NCBI RefSeq assembly: GCF_012641435.1 | Contig: NZ_JABAIJ010000001.1 | Span: 124,001 to 188,000, forward strand | Length of the DNA: 64,000 nucleotides | From: Rhizobium sp. P38BS-XIX | GTDB lineage: Bacteria > Pseudomonadota > Alphaproteobacteria > Rhizobiales > Rhizobiaceae | Direction of reading: 5' to 3' | In this document: positions 10,145 through 20,605 of the stretch, piece by piece | Numbering within the stretch: position 1 is the first letter of the stretch | Layout: the number at the start of each line of letters is the position of its first letter | Notes under the pieces: generated by a model | Told to the model about the DNA's origin: nothing | Database searches by the model: none | Seen by the model: only the letters and a program-made list of their open reading frames with translations | Made by a program: the position numbers and the translations under genes

Positions 10145-11797
10145 TCAGCGATCGCTCATCTCCCAACGCGGATTGATCCACGGCTCCTGGTTCGAGCGCG
10201 CGAGCCTCGGCTTGCCGAGAATATGGTCGGCGGCCTTCTCGCCGGTCATGATCGAAGGGCCGTTCAGGTTGCCGTAGGTCACATGCGGGAAGATCGAGCT
10301 GTCGGCGACGCGCAAGCCATCGACGCCGATGACGCGGGTGTCGGGGTCTACGACCGCCATCGGATCGTCCTTCGCGCCCATACGGCAGGTGCCGCAGGGG
10401 TGATAGGCACTTTCCAGATGCTCGCGCAGGAAGGCGTCGATCTGGTCGTCGGTCTGGACGTTTGCTCCCGGCTGGATTTCCGCGCCGCGATAATCGTCGA
10501 AGGCCTTCTGCCCGAAGATCTCGCGGGTGAGGCGCACGCAATGGCGGAATTTCTCCCAGTCTTCCGGGTGGCTCATATAGTTGAAGCGGATGACCGGATC
10601 GGCCTTCGGATCGGAGGAGCGCAGCGTGACGTTCCCGCGCGATTTCGACAGGTTGTAGCCGACATGCACCTGGAAGCCGTGGCTCTTGGCGGCCGCCTTG
10701 CCGTCATAGCTGATGGCGACAGGCAGGAAGTGATATTGGATATCCGGCTGCTTGACACCCGGCGCCGAGCGCAGAAAGGCGCAGGCTTCGAACTGATTTG
10801 ACGTACCAAGTCCCTTCTTGAAGAAGAGCCACTGCGCGCCGGCGATGCCCTGCATGTACCAGGGCAGCCAGGAATAGAGCGACACCGGCTTCAGGCTCGT
10901 CTGCTGGAAATAGAATTCCATATGGTCTTGCAGGTTGGCGCCGACGCCCGGTCGATCAACCTTCACCTCAATCCCCATATCGCGCAGATGCTGGCCCGGT
11001 CCGATGCCCGAAAGCATCAGCAGCTTCGGCGAGTTGAACGAGGAGGCGGAGACGATCACCTCGCGGTTTGCCTTGATCACCTCGATCTTGCCGTCCCGTT
11101 CGACTTCGACACCGGTTGCGCGGCCGTTTTCGATGACGACCTTGCGGGCGAAGCAACGGATGAGCTGCACGTTCGGCCGCTTGAGGGCAGGCTTGAGATA
11201 GGCAGTGGCCGCAGACCAGCGCCGACCCATCCAGGTCGTCTGCTCCATCAGGCCGAAGCCCTCCTGCTTCCTGCCATTATAGTCCTCGGTTGCCTCGAAG
11301 CCCGCCTGCTTGCCGGCTTCGATGAAAGCGTGGAAGAGCGGATTGCGAGCGTCGCCCCGGCGCACATGCAGTGGGCCGTTCGTGCCGCGCCATCCCTCTT
11401 CGCCACCATGCGAATGCTCCATCCTCTTGAAGTAGGGCAGAACATCGGCATAGCCCCAGCCCTGAGCGCCGAGCGATTCCCAACGATTGAAGTCTTCCGC
11501 ATGGCCACGCACATAGACCATGCCGTTGATCGAGGAGGAGCCACCGATCACCTTGCCGCGCGGAGCGGTGATGCGGCGATTGTTGAGGTTTGGTTCGGGC
11601 TCGGAGAGATAGCCCCAATTGTAGCGGTCCATGCTCATCGGCCACGCAAGGGCGGCCGGCATCTGGATGAATGGGCCGAAGTCGCTGCCGCCGAACTCCA
11701 GAACGATGACCGAATGCTTGCCGTCCTCGGACAGGCGGGAAGCCATGGCGGAACCGGCCGAACCCGAGCCGACGATGACGAAATCTGCTTGTTCCAT
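10145..11797 (-). CDS. betA: Choline dehydrogenase (GMC oxidoreductase)
   Basis: A 550-residue FAD enzyme oxidising choline to betaine aldehyde. The dinucleotide fold GSGSAG is at residues 10-15. The GMC signature [18 protein letters not shown] and the catalytic-histidine region [12 protein letters not shown] near the C-terminus are present. Of two close ATGs, the inner one (11797) is preferred because AGGAG sits six bases upstream of it. It is the last gene of the betI-GST-betB-betA set; a palindromic repeat lies between betB and betA. Product and substrate are supported by the neighbouring betB and betI. Confidence 0.95.
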   Translation of the reverse strand: MEQADFVIVGSGSAGSAMASRLSEDGKHSVIVLEFGGSDFGPFIQMPAALAWPMSMDRYNWGYLSEPEPNLNNRRITAPRGKVIGGSSSINGMVYVRGHAEDFNRWESLGAQGWGYADVLPYFKRMEHSHGGEEGWRGTNGPLHVRRGDARNPLFHAFIEAGKQAGFEATEDYNGRKQEGFGLMEQTTWMGRRWSAATAYLKPALKRPNVQLIRCFARKVVIENGRATGVEVERDGKIEVIKANREVIVSASSFNSPKLLMLSGIGPGQHLRDMGIEVKVDRPGVGANLQDHMEFYFQQTSLKPVSLYSWLPWYMQGIAGAQWLFFKKGLGTSNQFEACAFLRSAPGVKQPDIQYHFLPVAISYDGKAAAKSHGFQVHVGYNLSKSRGNVTLRSSDPKADPVIRFNYMSHPEDWEKFRHCVRLTREIFGQKAFDDYRGAEIQPGANVQTDDQIDAFLREHLESAYHPCGTCRMGAKDDPMAVVDPDTRVIGVDGLRVADSSIFPHVTYGNLNGPSIMTGEKAADHILGKPRLARSNQEPWINPRWEMSDR

Positions 11798-11818
11798 ACT
11801 CATCTCCTGTGGCCGTCT

Positions 11819-11937
11819 CGATCCTTCGAGGCCGGCCTTTGGCGGCACCTCAGGATGAGGCGGATTATCGTCCGTGCTTGCGATTAGCTGCTCTCGACCT
11901 CACCCTGAGGCGCCACAAGCGGCCTCGAAGGGCGAGG
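11819..11937. repeat. Pair of inverted REP-like elements between betB and betA
   Basis: Two roughly 40-base copies of one element, in opposite orientation, lie at 11819-11860 and 11898-11937. Each carries a CCTCA-CCTGAGG-type palindrome and the GGCCTCGAAGG core. Read on the same strand the two differ at only a few positions, so RNA across them would fold into a long hairpin. This type of intergenic palindrome is frequent in alphaproteobacteria. Lying inside an operon, it may stabilise or attenuate the mRNA between betB and betA. Confidence 0.75.
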
Positions 11938-11955
11938 TTGAGCCCCTAGGTTGCA

Positions 11956-13419
11956 TCAATAAGGCGCCTGTACCGGGCCCATGCCGACGTAGACGGTCTT
12001 CAGCTCCGAATAATGCTCCAGCGCCGCCAGCGAGTTCTCGCGGCCGAAGCCGGATTGCTTGGAGCCGCCGAAGGGAATTTCGACCGGGCAGAGATTGTAG
12101 GTGTTGATCCAGAGCGTGCCCGCCTCGAGCTGATCGACGACGCGGTGCGCGCGGGTCAGATCGGCGGTGAAGACGCCGCCGGAAAGGCCGAATTCGGTTG
12201 CGTTGGCGCGGGCGATGACCTCGGCCTCGTCGTCGAAATCGAGAACGCACATGACAGGCCCGAAGATCTCTTCGCGAGCGATCGTCATGTCGTCAGTGAC
12301 ATCGGCGAACACGGTCGGCTGGATGTAATAGCCTTCGCCGGAGACATTGTTCGGGATGCCGCCGCCGGTCAAAAGCACCGCGCCCTCGGCCTTGCCCTTT
12401 TCGATATAGGCGAGCACCTTTTCGCGCTGCGCCCAGGACACCATCGGGCCGATCTGCGTTGCCTCGTCCATCGGGTCGCCGATCAGCATGGCATCGGTGC
12501 GGGCCTTCAGGCGCCTCAGGAATTCGGACTTGATCTTGCGGTTGACGAAAACGCGCGTGCCGTTCGAGCAGACCTGGCCCGTCGAATAGAAGTTGCCGAG
12601 CATCGCGCCGCCGATGGCGCTGTCGATATCGGCGTCTTCGAAGACGATGAGCGGCGACTTGCCGCCGAGTTCCATGGTGACATGCTTGAGATTGCCGGCG
12701 GCGGAAGCGGCGACCTTGCGGCCTGTTGGCACCGAGCCGGTCAGGGATACCTTGGCGACGTCAGGATGATTGATGAGCAGTGGCCCAGTTTCGCGGTCAC
12801 CCTGGATGACATTGTATAGGCCCTTGGGAAGGCCAGCCTCGATGAGGATTTCGGCAATCTTCAGCGCGCCGAGCGGCGTGTTTTCCGAGGGCTTGAATAC
12901 CATGGCGTTGCCGGCAACGAGCGCGGGGGCACCCTTCCAGCAGGCAATCTGCTGCGGGTAGTTCCATGCGCCGATGCCGACGCAGACGCCGAGCGGCACG
13001 CGCTTGGTATAGGCGAAGTCACCACCGAGCGGGATATAGGAGCCGTTGAGGCCGGCTGCTGCGACGCCACCGAAGAACTCGAAGCTGTCGGCGCCCGAAG
13101 TCGGGTCGGCAACGATGGTCTCCTGGATTGGCTTGCCCGTATCCAGCGTCTCCAGCTCGGAAAGTTCGCGGTTACGCTCGCGCATGATCTCGGCCGCCCG
13201 CTTCAGGATGCGGCCGCGCGCCGTCGGGCTCATGGCCGCCCATTCCGGCTGCGCCCGTTTGGCGGCAGCGATTGCCTGTTCGACGATATCTGGCGTTGCG
13301 GCGTGCAGGCGGGCGATTACCTCGCCGGTCGCGGGATAGATGCTTTCGATAAGAGAGCCATCAGCGTCCTCGACATATTCGCCGTCGATGAAATGCGAGG
13401 CCTTCGGTTGTGCGCGCAT
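11956..13419 (-). CDS. betB: Betaine aldehyde dehydrogenase
   Basis: A 487-residue aldehyde dehydrogenase that oxidises betaine aldehyde to glycine betaine with NAD+. The catalytic residues are E250 in TMELGGKSP and C284 in [11 protein letters not shown]. The cofactor region GIGAWNYP and the C-terminal [14 protein letters not shown] are standard for the family. The start ATG overlaps the stop of the upstream GST-like gene by one base (TAATG), so translation is coupled. It works directly after BetA in making the osmoprotectant. Confidence 0.95.
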   Translation of the reverse strand: MRAQPKASHFIDGEYVEDADGSLIESIYPATGEVIARLHAATPDIVEQAIAAAKRAQPEWAAMSPTARGRILKRAAEIMRERNRELSELETLDTGKPIQETIVADPTSGADSFEFFGGVAAAGLNGSYIPLGGDFAYTKRVPLGVCVGIGAWNYPQQIACWKGAPALVAGNAMVFKPSENTPLGALKIAEILIEAGLPKGLYNVIQGDRETGPLLINHPDVAKVSLTGSVPTGRKVAASAAGNLKHVTMELGGKSPLIVFEDADIDSAIGGAMLGNFYSTGQVCSNGTRVFVNRKIKSEFLRRLKARTDAMLIGDPMDEATQIGPMVSWAQREKVLAYIEKGKAEGAVLLTGGGIPNNVSGEGYYIQPTVFADVTDDMTIAREEIFGPVMCVLDFDDEAEVIARANATEFGLSGGVFTADLTRAHRVVDQLEAGTLWINTYNLCPVEIPFGGSKQSGFGRENSLAALEHYSELKTVYVGMGPVQAPY

Positions 13420-14060
13420 TATAAAACCCTCAATTCTTCGTAGGACACCATGACATGCTCTTGGAAGGCAGGCCGCTCGGTCAGGTTTTCGTAGTAACGC
13501 TCAAGCCGCGGATGGGCAGGGCGCTGGATGTCGATCTCGAAATAGCGATAGAGAACATGCCCGAACTGGATGTCGGCCAGCGTCAGATTATCGCCGGCGA
13601 GGAAGCGATGCCGTCCGAACTGCGACTCGGCGATGTCTAGCTTCGCAGCGAGCGCGGCGATGCCCGTGGCGATCGCCTTTTCATCCTTGAGGGCCGGCGC
13701 CGTACGCACCGCGCGCCAGAAGATCGGACCGGTGAAGCCTTGGGCAACGTTGATCTTGGCCCACTCTGCCCATTTGTCGACCTGGGCGAGCTGTCGTGCA
13801 CCCTTGGGCCAGAAGGTATCGTCGCCATATTGCGTGGCGAGATAACGCAGGATCGCGCCTGTTTCCCACAAGGGTTCGTCATCGCCATCGCGCAGCACCG
13901 GAACGGTGCCGTTCGGGTTCATCGCCAGAAACTCGGGAGTATTGTTGACGCCATAGGTGAAGCCGGCATCGATGCGCTCATAGGCGAGACCCAGCTCACC
14001 GATGCACCACATCAGCGCCTGTACGTTGGATGACGATTTGCGACCCCAGACGGTCAGCAT
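13419..14060 (-). CDS. Glutathione S-transferase-like protein inside the bet operon
   Basis: A 213-residue cytosolic GST-fold protein. The N-terminal thioredoxin-like domain runs to about residue 80 ([32 protein letters not shown]), and the helical C-terminal domain contains [15 protein letters not shown]. It sits between betI (4-base gap) and betB (1-base overlap) and so is certainly cotranscribed with them. In the better-known rhizobial betICBA order this position is held by choline sulfatase betC. Why a GST is here is unknown; disposal of the reactive betaine aldehyde or a stress link are guesses. Confidence 0.88.
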   Translation of the reverse strand: MLTVWGRKSSSNVQALMWCIGELGLAYERIDAGFTYGVNNTPEFLAMNPNGTVPVLRDGDDEPLWETGAILRYLATQYGDDTFWPKGARQLAQVDKWAEWAKINVAQGFTGPIFWRAVRTAPALKDEKAIATGIAALAAKLDIAESQFGRHRFLAGDNLTLADIQFGHVLYRYFEIDIQRPAHPRLERYYENLTERPAFQEHVMVSYEELRVL

Positions 14061-14064
14061 GGCT

Positions 14065-14652
14065 TCAGCCTTTCACCGCGTTCAGGTTGGTCGTCAGGTA
14101 ATCCTCCGTCAGTGCGATCGACGCATCGGTACTGATCGGCGCCGACCGCAAGCTCTGCCGGATATAGAGGCCGTCGATCATGGCAGCTGCGCCCTCGGCG
14201 ATGCGCGTGGCATCGGAGGCAGCGCACAAAGCCTTGAGATTGGCGACGAGGTTCGAATGCAGGCGGCGCGCGTAGATGACGAGAAAGCGGCGCGTTTCTT
14301 CCGAGCGCTGCGCCTCGGCATAGAAGGCGAGCCAGGCGGCAATCGTCTCAGGCGCGAACTGATCCGCCTGGAAGCTGACGCGGATGACCGCAGACAGCTT
14401 TTCGCGCGGCGTTTTCGCCTCGCGGAGCGCCGTCACCACGCTGTCGCGCAGCCGCTGTAGATTCACGCGGACAGTCTCGATCAGCAACTGCTCCTTGCTG
14501 CCGAAATAGTGATGCGCCAGTGCCGGAGAAACGCCTGCCTGCTTGGCGATTTCGGACATGGTGACAGCCAGCGAGCCGTGATCGCCGATCACGCGCATCG
14601 CAGCATCCACCAGCGCCTTGCGGCGCACCGGCTCCATTCCGACTTTCGGCAT
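14065..14652 (-). CDS. betI: TetR-family repressor of the betaine operon
   Basis: A 195-residue TetR protein matching BetI, the choline-sensing repressor of bet genes. The helix-turn-helix is TMSEIAKQAGVSPALAHHYFGSKEQLL (about residues 31-57) and the rest is the ligand domain. It is the first gene of the operon. A near-perfect palindrome 34 bases upstream of its start is the likely operator, implying autoregulation and relief by choline. Confidence 0.93.
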   Translation of the reverse strand: MPKVGMEPVRRKALVDAAMRVIGDHGSLAVTMSEIAKQAGVSPALAHHYFGSKEQLLIETVRVNLQRLRDSVVTALREAKTPREKLSAVIRVSFQADQFAPETIAAWLAFYAEAQRSEETRRFLVIYARRLHSNLVANLKALCAASDATRIAEGAAAMIDGLYIRQSLRSAPISTDASIALTEDYLTTNLNAVKG

Positions 14653-14685
14653 GCATCAATCCCCAATCTTGAAGGGATTGTATTT

Positions 14686-14705
14686 TTGATTGACTGATCA
14701 ATCAA
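14686..14705. promoter_or_regulatory. Predicted BetI operator
   Basis: Two perfect 8-base arms, TTGATTGA (14686-14693) and TCAATCAA (14698-14705), flank CTGA, 34 bases upstream of the betI start. TetR-family repressors bind such short-spaced palindromes, and the TTGATTG element resembles the sequence bound by BetI upstream of the E. coli bet genes. Binding itself is inferred. Confidence 0.7.
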
Positions 14706-14800
14706 TAAAAAAATGATGCACGCCTAACCCCCTGATGAATCCGCCGCTCTTTTCAAGCTGAAGATCTGCGCCATACTCATTGAGAGGAGGAGGTGCAGTC

Positions 14801-15349
14801 ATGGTTGATAGTTTCGACGAAGTTCCACCATCCGTCATGCATGAAAAATGGGGCTGGTTTGCCGGGCTCGGACTGCTGCTGCTGATCTGTGGGGCTATAG
14901 CGCTCGGCAATCTGCTCGTCGCCACGGTGGCGTCGGTCTATTATGTCGGCATGCTGATGTTGATTGGCGGCATCGTTCATCTCGCTCATGCGTTTCAAAT
15001 GAGGGGATGGGAGCACGTCGTCTTTTGGGTGCTGAGCGGTATTTTATACACGCTTGCCGGCATCCTTGCCTTTGCAAATCCGCTGCTGGCTTCGGAAGCG
15101 CTGACCCTCTTCCTTGCCATCGCGCTGGTGATTGCCGGTACGTTTCGCGTATGGGTGGGCCGCAGGTTGAAGCCGTTGCCGGGCTGGTTCTGGATCATTG
15201 TCAGCGGCTTGGCAACCGCCGTCGCCGGCATCGCCATCATGGTCGGATGGCCCGGAAACAGTCTCTGGATTTTAGGTCTTTTCCTGGCGTTCGATCTGAT
15301 TTTCCAGGGGTGGACACTCGTGGTGTTCGGCCTTGTTCTCCGTCGCTAG
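14801..15349 (+). CDS. HdeD-family membrane protein
   Basis: A 182-residue inner-membrane protein with six predicted hydrophobic segments arranged as three similar pairs, as in the HdeD acid-resistance family. The start at 14801 is fixed by a strong GAGGAGGAGG ribosome site; the frame opens seven codons earlier. It is divergent from betI. HdeD proteins are associated with acid stress in E. coli, but the molecular function is unknown, and nothing here narrows it. Confidence 0.8.
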   Translation: MVDSFDEVPPSVMHEKWGWFAGLGLLLLICGAIALGNLLVATVASVYYVGMLMLIGGIVHLAHAFQMRGWEHVVFWVLSGILYTLAGILAFANPLLASEALTLFLAIALVIAGTFRVWVGRRLKPLPGWFWIIVSGLATAVAGIAIMVGWPGNSLWILGLFLAFDLIFQGWTLVVFGLVLRR

Positions 15350-15384
15350 GCGCTTGGTCGGCTCGGATAACGCGGTGCTATTTT

Positions 15385-15413
15385 TTGACAAGAAGCGTGA
15401 GCGGCAGTAATCT
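15385..15413 (+). promoter_or_regulatory. Sigma-70-like promoter
   Basis: A consensus -35 box TTGACA (15385-15390) is followed after exactly 17 bases by TAATCT (15408-15413), a good -10 match. Transcription would begin near 15420, about 155 bases before the parD-like start codon, leaving a long leader. A separate small RNA in that leader is possible. Confidence 0.55.
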
Positions 15414-15460
15414 CCTGCTTCTGCCTGACGGGCAGAACGTCGCCGAACTGATGTAGCGAC

Positions 15461-15550
15461 GGTGCCTCGATCTCGAAAATGCATGTCGAAAGGACATGTT
15501 TCGAAGGCACCGCTGAACACCGCGGAATAGGCTGTTAGCGAAAATTCCGC
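15461..15550 (+). other. Structured leader upstream of parD (two hairpins)
   Basis: The first hairpin pairs GGTGCCT (15461-15467) with AGGCACC (15505-15511), with further internal pairing of TCGAAA/TTTCGA and ATGT/ACAT. The second pairs GCGGAAT (15522-15528) with ATTCCGC (15544-15550) and ends just before the ribosome site GGGAGGA. The layout suits a regulatory leader or small RNA; no known riboswitch class was recognised. Confidence 0.45.
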
Positions 15551-15575
15551 CCGATAACATCAAGGGAGGACTATC

Positions 15576-15827
15576 ATGCCAATGGTAACGGTTTCCATCT
15601 CCCCGCTTCAAGCTGCCGGCATCCGTGATGCGGTCGATACCGGCACCTATGCCTCGAGCAGCGAAATCGTGCGCGAAGCGCTTCGCCTGTGGGATGCAGC
15701 CCGCAAGCGCGATGGCGTTTACGATTTACGCAGCGCCGCAAACTATCGGGAAAAGACGGCAGGTGGTGGCCGTTGCGTCGCTGACATGTTCGCGGATTAT
15801 GAGGCTGAGAAGCACTCGCATAATTAG
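15576..15827 (+). CDS. ParD-family antitoxin, apparently without a toxin partner
   Basis: An 83-residue ribbon-helix-helix protein. The strand VTVSISPLQAAGIRDAV and helix-turn ASSSEIVREALRLWDAA are diagnostic of ParD/CopG-type antitoxins, which neutralise ParE/RelE toxins and repress their own promoter. GGGAGGA lies seven bases before the ATG. Only about 210 bases separate the stop from the next gene, with no frame resembling ParE, and none lies upstream. It is therefore either an orphan antitoxin, a remnant of a lost module, or partner of a toxin elsewhere. Confidence 0.8.
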   Translation: MPMVTVSISPLQAAGIRDAVDTGTYASSSEIVREALRLWDAARKRDGVYDLRSAANYREKTAGGGRCVADMFADYEAEKHSHN

Positions 15828-16037
15828 TTGCGAGACATTGATTGCTGCCATTTACGGGATATTGGTCCAAGAGCGGGAGCATCCTGTAAATGGTTAATAT
15901 TGCTTTACCATTCACGAAACTTTCACACAGGGGAAAGGTTTCGTTGATGGTTCTGGCGCATCTTGGGCCGAAAACGCGGTAAATCCAAAGTTTTACCAAA
16001 AATAATTTGAGTCAAGAATTCGCAAGTGGAGATGGGC

Positions 16038-17843
16038 ATGTCCCTGACTGCCGCAATCGAGCCGGGCGTGTTGCGCCGGTATGCCAGCGACCAGATCGTC
16101 ACTCTCGCCAAACTCGTCATCGAGAATGCCTTTCAGCCGATCGTCGAGGCCGGCACCGGTGCGGTCTTCGGTTATGAATCCTTGATGCGGGGCCAGGAGC
16201 GCATCGGCTTTGAAACCCCCGTCGACATTCTTGATGAAGCAGAGCGCACCGGCCAGCTTCTCGGTCTGGAACAGATGGTCACCAGCCGCGCGCTGGCCAA
16301 ATTCGCGACGCTTCCCAACATCGCTTCGGCAACGCTCTTTCTCAATCTCGATGTTCGTCTGATCCCGCGGGGAGAAGTCCTGGTCGACAGCCTTCTGCAG
16401 CATATGAAAAAGGCCGGAATCGCGCCGTCCTCCGTATGTTTCGAATTCTCCGAGCGCTTCGACAATACCATCGTGCCCGAGTTCGGCGATCTCGTCGCCA
16501 AGATGCGCAATGCCGGCTTCAAGCTGGCGATCGACGATTTCGGCGTCGGCCATGGCGAAATGAAGTTATTGTCCGACTACCCGATCGACTATCTCAAGGT
16601 CGATCGCCATTTCATCGTCAATATCGATCGCAGCGCCCGCAAGCGCCATATTCTGAGAAACATCGTCAATATCGCCCATGTGCTTGGGACGCGCGTCATC
16701 GCGGAAGGTATCGAGACCGAGGCGGAGTTCCTGACCTGTCGCGAATTCGGCGTCGATCTCGTGCAGGGCTGGTTCATCGCCCGCCCGACGACCCTCGTCA
16801 ACGAACTGAAGCCGAGCTTCCCGCATCTCCAGGATCTGGGCAAGACGGTGCGCAATAGTCAGTCGCTCGATGAAATCCTCATCCGCAAACAGATCGAGGT
16901 CCTGCCGACGATCCGTGAGAGCGACAGCATCGACAGCGTCTTCGAGCTTTTCCGCCGCAATCCGCGTCGTGCTTACTTCCCGGTCGTCAACGCCAATGAC
17001 GAGCCGCGCGGCATCATCCACGAATATCAGCTGAAGGAATATATCTATCAGCCCTTCGGCCGCGATCTTCTGAAGAACAAGGTCTATGAACGTTCGATCT
17101 CGCATTTCGTCGAGATGGCACCAATCGTCGGGCTTGATTCCGATGCCGACACGCTGATGGCGATCTTCGCCAATATGGAAAGCAGCGATTGCCTGATCGT
17201 CACCGAAGGCACGCATTATGCCGGCATTGTCTCGGCCGCCTCGCTCATCAAGGTCATCAACGAGAAACAGCTGAAAATCGCCCAGGACCAGAACCCGCTG
17301 ACCGGCTTGCCGGGCAACAGGGCGATCCATGATTTCATGCAGCATGCCGGTCGCGATGGCGATGAAGTCAGGCACTTCTGCTATTGCGATTTCGACAACT
17401 TCAAGCCATTCAACGATGCCTATGGCTTCCATCTCGGCGACCATGCCATTTCGCTGTTTGCCGCGCTGATGCGCCGTTATTTCTTTGCTGAACGGCATTT
17501 CCTCGGCCATGTCGGCGGCGACGATTTCTTTATCGGCGTTTCCGGCTGGAGCACGCAGGAGGTGCGCGAGGTTCTGGACAGGCTGCTTGCCGATTTCCAT
17601 GCCGATGTGCTCGAGCTCTACTCGCCGGAAGATCGCGCCGCAGGGCGTATCCGTGGGCATGACCGCAGTGGCGCCAAAGCGGAGTTTCCGTTGATGCGCT
17701 GCTCGATCGGCATCCTGCAACTGCCCGAGGGGCTGGTCATCGATAACATCAACCGCGTCAGCACCTCGATCGCCGGCATCAAGGCGAAGGCAAAAGAGAG
17801 CGCCGCCGGCGTTGCTTTCCTCGGTTTAACCGAGACGAATTGA
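16038..17843 (+). CDS. EAL-CBS-GGDEF cyclic-di-GMP signalling protein
   Basis: A 601-residue cytoplasmic protein with reversed domain order: EAL phosphodiesterase (about 25-260), CBS-pair region (about 285-410), GGDEF (about 420-590). The EAL active-site set looks complete: ESL (47-49), N103 in LNLDVRL, E in FEFSER, DDFGVG (166-171), K187, the glutamates of AEGIETEAE, and Q243 in VQGW. The GGDEF signature is GGDDF (493-497), an E-to-D change, though the metal region [14 protein letters not shown] is kept. Cyclic-di-GMP hydrolysis is therefore likely; synthesis is uncertain. The CBS pair may bind adenine nucleotides. ATG 16038 has GGAG six bases upstream; no membrane segments are present. Confidence 0.9.
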   Translation: MSLTAAIEPGVLRRYASDQIVTLAKLVIENAFQPIVEAGTGAVFGYESLMRGQERIGFETPVDILDEAERTGQLLGLEQMVTSRALAKFATLPNIASATLFLNLDVRLIPRGEVLVDSLLQHMKKAGIAPSSVCFEFSERFDNTIVPEFGDLVAKMRNAGFKLAIDDFGVGHGEMKLLSDYPIDYLKVDRHFIVNIDRSARKRHILRNIVNIAHVLGTRVIAEGIETEAEFLTCREFGVDLVQGWFIARPTTLVNELKPSFPHLQDLGKTVRNSQSLDEILIRKQIEVLPTIRESDSIDSVFELFRRNPRRAYFPVVNANDEPRGIIHEYQLKEYIYQPFGRDLLKNKVYERSISHFVEMAPIVGLDSDADTLMAIFANMESSDCLIVTEGTHYAGIVSAASLIKVINEKQLKIAQDQNPLTGLPGNRAIHDFMQHAGRDGDEVRHFCYCDFDNFKPFNDAYGFHLGDHAISLFAALMRRYFFAERHFLGHVGGDDFFIGVSGWSTQEVREVLDRLLADFHADVLELYSPEDRAAGRIRGHDRSGAKAEFPLMRCSIGILQLPEGLVIDNINRVSTSIAGIKAKAKESAAGVAFLGLTETN

Positions 17844-17922
17844 CGCCCTGGCGCCGCGCCACCTTTTCAAGCGCGCTGCGCTAAACTATCTCCACTGCTT
17901 TGCTGGGAGAGGAGAGCGCCCC

Positions 17923-18921
17923 ATGTCCTTGCCAACTGAAATGCGTTTCGTGGATCTACCGTCCTTCGGCGGCCCTGAAGTCATGACCATCGGCCGCAAG
18001 CCTTTGCCGGTGCTGAAACCGGGGGAAATTCTCGTCAGGGTCGAAGCGGCCGGCGTCAACAGACCCGATATCGCGCAGCGACAGGGCAATTATCCCGCGC
18101 CGAAGGATGCCAGTCCCATTCTGGGGCTGGAGATTGCCGGCGAAGTCGTCGATGTCGCGCAGGGCGTGACGGAGTTTTCGATCGGCAACAAGGTTTGCGG
18201 TCTCGCCAATGGCGGCGGCTACGCGGAATATTGCGTGCTCCCTGCCGGTCAGGCGCTCCGTTTCCCCAATGGCTATGATGCCGTGCGCGCCGCGGCCGTG
18301 CCCGAAACTTTTTTCACCGTATGGGCCAATCTCTTCCAGATGGCGGGCCTCACCGAAGGAGAAAGCGTGCTGATCCACGGCGGCTCCAGCGGGATCGGCA
18401 CGACGGCGATCCAGCTTGCCCGCGCGTTCGGCGCCACGGTCTACACGACCGCCGGATCGAAGGAAAAGTGCGAGGCTTGCGAGAAGCTCGGCGCCAAGAG
18501 AGCCATCAACTACAAACAGGAAGATTTCGCCGAAGTCATCAAGGCGGAAACGGAGCATGGCGTCGATATCATTCTCGATATGATCGGTGCTGCCTATTTC
18601 GAAAAGAACCTTGCTTCGCTCGCTCGCGATGGCTGCCTTTCGATCATCGCGTTCCTCGGTGGTGCCGTGGCCGAAAAGGCAAATCTGCAGCCGATCATGG
18701 TCAAGCGCCTGACGGTGACCGGTTCCACCATGCGCCCGCGCACGGCGGAGGAGAAGCGGGCCATTCGCGACGATCTTGTGTCGCAGGTCTGGCCGCTGCT
18801 GGACGAGGGCACGGTTGCCCCCGTCATTCACAAGGTGTTTTCCTTTGACGACGTGGTCGAGGCACATCGCCTGCTGGAGACCAGCGATCACATCGGCAAG
18901 ATCATGCTGACGCTGGCCTGA
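17923..18921 (+). CDS. NAD(P)H-quinone oxidoreductase (MDR family, PIG3-like)
   Basis: A 332-residue zinc-independent medium-chain dehydrogenase/reductase. The GroES-like domain ([17 protein letters not shown]) leads into a Rossmann fold with the NADPH motif [18 protein letters not shown]. The overall pattern matches the TP53I3/PIG3 quinone oxidoreductases, which reduce quinones with NADPH. No zinc ligands are present. Its last 20 bases overlap the end of the convergent MFS gene. Confidence 0.87.
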   Translation: MSLPTEMRFVDLPSFGGPEVMTIGRKPLPVLKPGEILVRVEAAGVNRPDIAQRQGNYPAPKDASPILGLEIAGEVVDVAQGVTEFSIGNKVCGLANGGGYAEYCVLPAGQALRFPNGYDAVRAAAVPETFFTVWANLFQMAGLTEGESVLIHGGSSGIGTTAIQLARAFGATVYTTAGSKEKCEACEKLGAKRAINYKQEDFAEVIKAETEHGVDIILDMIGAAYFEKNLASLARDGCLSIIAFLGGAVAEKANLQPIMVKRLTVTGSTMRPRTAEEKRAIRDDLVSQVWPLLDEGTVAPVIHKVFSFDDVVEAHRLLETSDHIGKIMLTLA

Positions 18922-20320
18922 TCGTCACCGACAGCACGATCGCGATCAGGCCCGGGAGCGCCATAAGCGCAAAAAGCCAGGTGGCGGCCGAAAGGCTGCC
19001 GGCTGTGCCTCCCGGGTGAGTGAGGCCTGCGCCGTTGACGATGACGCCGGCGAGAGCGGCACCGAACGCGCCGCCCAGGGATTGGGTCATCGAGATTGCC
19101 GCCGAAGCCTTGTCCTGTTCGCTCTTTCGAGCGATCGCGATGACCTTGGTGATTAGATGTGCCCATCCGAGGCCGACGCCGAAGCCCATCAGGAACATGG
19201 AAATCACGGCGGGCGCCAGCTCTGCAACCCCGTCGAAAGGCGTTGCCGTTGCCAGGAACGGGATCAGCGAGGCGGTCGCCGCAGTTTCCAGAATGCAGCC
19301 AAAGATGATTGCGATTGCCGCCTGCCTGCCTGAAAAGGATGCGCTGAAAAAGGCGGCGATGGTCCAGCCCAAGGCGACAAGCGCGACCAGATATCCTGAA
19401 ACCAGCGGCGTGACCCCATGCAGCGTCTGCAGGAAATAGGGAATGTAGATGTCGCTGGTCAGCACCATCATCAGCGTGAACATCGTCAGATACAGCGCGG
19501 AAATCGGATTGCTCAGCATGACGGCGCCATAGGGAAGCAGCCGGATGTCGCTCTTCCGTTCGACGACGACCATCGCGGCGACGAGCGCCAGGGAGGCCGC
19601 AATCAATATGGTCTTGTATGATCCATGCTCGATCGTGCTCGCGACATTGACGAACAGGACCGCCACCAACAGCAGCACGATCTGGATCAGCGGCGTGCGC
19701 GTGTCGGCGCGGTCGTCGGCAACGTTTGGCAGTAGCCAGCGCGCTGAGAGCGCCATGATGACGGTCAATGGCACGAGGATGATGAAGGCCTCGCGCCATG
19801 CGCCGCCGGCGGCAAAGAAGCCGCCAAGCGTCGGGCCGAGCACCGTGGCGACACCCCAGATGGCGGCATAGAGGGTGGAGGCCTTGCGCCACAGAACTTC
19901 AGGATAGACGAAGCGAATGAAGGCATAGGCGAGGCCGGACAGCATCCCGGCGCCATAGCCCTGGATGGCGCGCCCGGCGATCAGCACGGGCATGATCGGC
20001 GCAATGGCGCAGACCAGGCTGCCGATGCCGAAAGTGATCGCCGCCGCCACATAAACGGCGCGCAGTCCCATGCCCTGCGGCCGCGTCGCCACGGTGATCG
20101 AGCCGAGCACGCCAGCGGCCACAAAAAGCGTCGTCATCCACGAGAAGAGCTCGAGGCCGCCGATGTCGCGGACGATCGAAGGGGCGATCGTGGCGGTGAT
20201 GTAGGACTCGACGGCGTAAAGCGTCACGCCGCCGCCGAGCATGAGTGTCGCGGGCAGAAGGTTAGGCGAAAACAATGTGAAGACGGATGAGGATGGGGTG
20301 GCAATTTCGATGTCGGACAT
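18902..20320 (-). CDS. MFS transporter (multidrug-efflux type)
   Basis: A 472-residue major facilitator with 12-14 hydrophobic segments. Helix 4 contains the antiporter-like [19 protein letters not shown], and helix 5 carries GPTLGGFFA (motif C type of drug:H+ antiporters). Substrate is unknown. It runs convergent to the quinone oxidoreductase gene, overlapping it by 20 bases at the 3' ends. The AT-rich 285 bases upstream (20321-20605) are shared with the divergent asparaginase gene. Confidence 0.85.
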   Translation of the reverse strand: MSDIEIATPSSSVFTLFSPNLLPATLMLGGGVTLYAVESYITATIAPSIVRDIGGLELFSWMTTLFVAAGVLGSITVATRPQGMGLRAVYVAAAITFGIGSLVCAIAPIMPVLIAGRAIQGYGAGMLSGLAYAFIRFVYPEVLWRKASTLYAAIWGVATVLGPTLGGFFAAGGAWREAFIILVPLTVIMALSARWLLPNVADDRADTRTPLIQIVLLLVAVLFVNVASTIEHGSYKTILIAASLALVAAMVVVERKSDIRLLPYGAVMLSNPISALYLTMFTLMMVLTSDIYIPYFLQTLHGVTPLVSGYLVALVALGWTIAAFFSASFSGRQAAIAIIFGCILETAATASLIPFLATATPFDGVAELAPAVISMFLMGFGVGLGWAHLITKVIAIARKSEQDKASAAISMTQSLGGAFGAALAGVIVNGAGLTHPGGTAGSLSAATWLFALMALPGLIAIVLSVTIRPASA

Positions 20321-20605
20321 CGGAGGGTCCTCGGCATTTCCTAGGGGATGATTATTTTCAAAGATATTAATTGGAAAATTGCATAGGCTACAAAATAAAA
20401 CAAGAAAAAACTTGGAAAATTAACCGACCTTCGCCGCGCGGCGTTTCGGTTTATTTGCAAAGGCATGGTGCGCGTGTGGGACGGCTGACGCAGCAAGCGA
20501 CGCTCCCGAGACGAGCTTTGGCGGCGGATCGACAGCCAGGCGATTGGCAATTCCGGACGCAGAGGCTATCACTGGCCATCCCGCAAATCAGAGGCCGCTT
20601 TCATC

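Noticed and set aside
16566..17720. 384-codon antisense frame within the EAL-GGDEF gene
   Set aside because: Shadow of a well-supported gene; no recognisable domain or ribosome site.
20341..20550. 69-codon leftward frame in the AT-rich gap before the asparaginase gene
   Set aside because: Low-complexity composition and no ribosome site; the stretch is better explained as promoter DNA.
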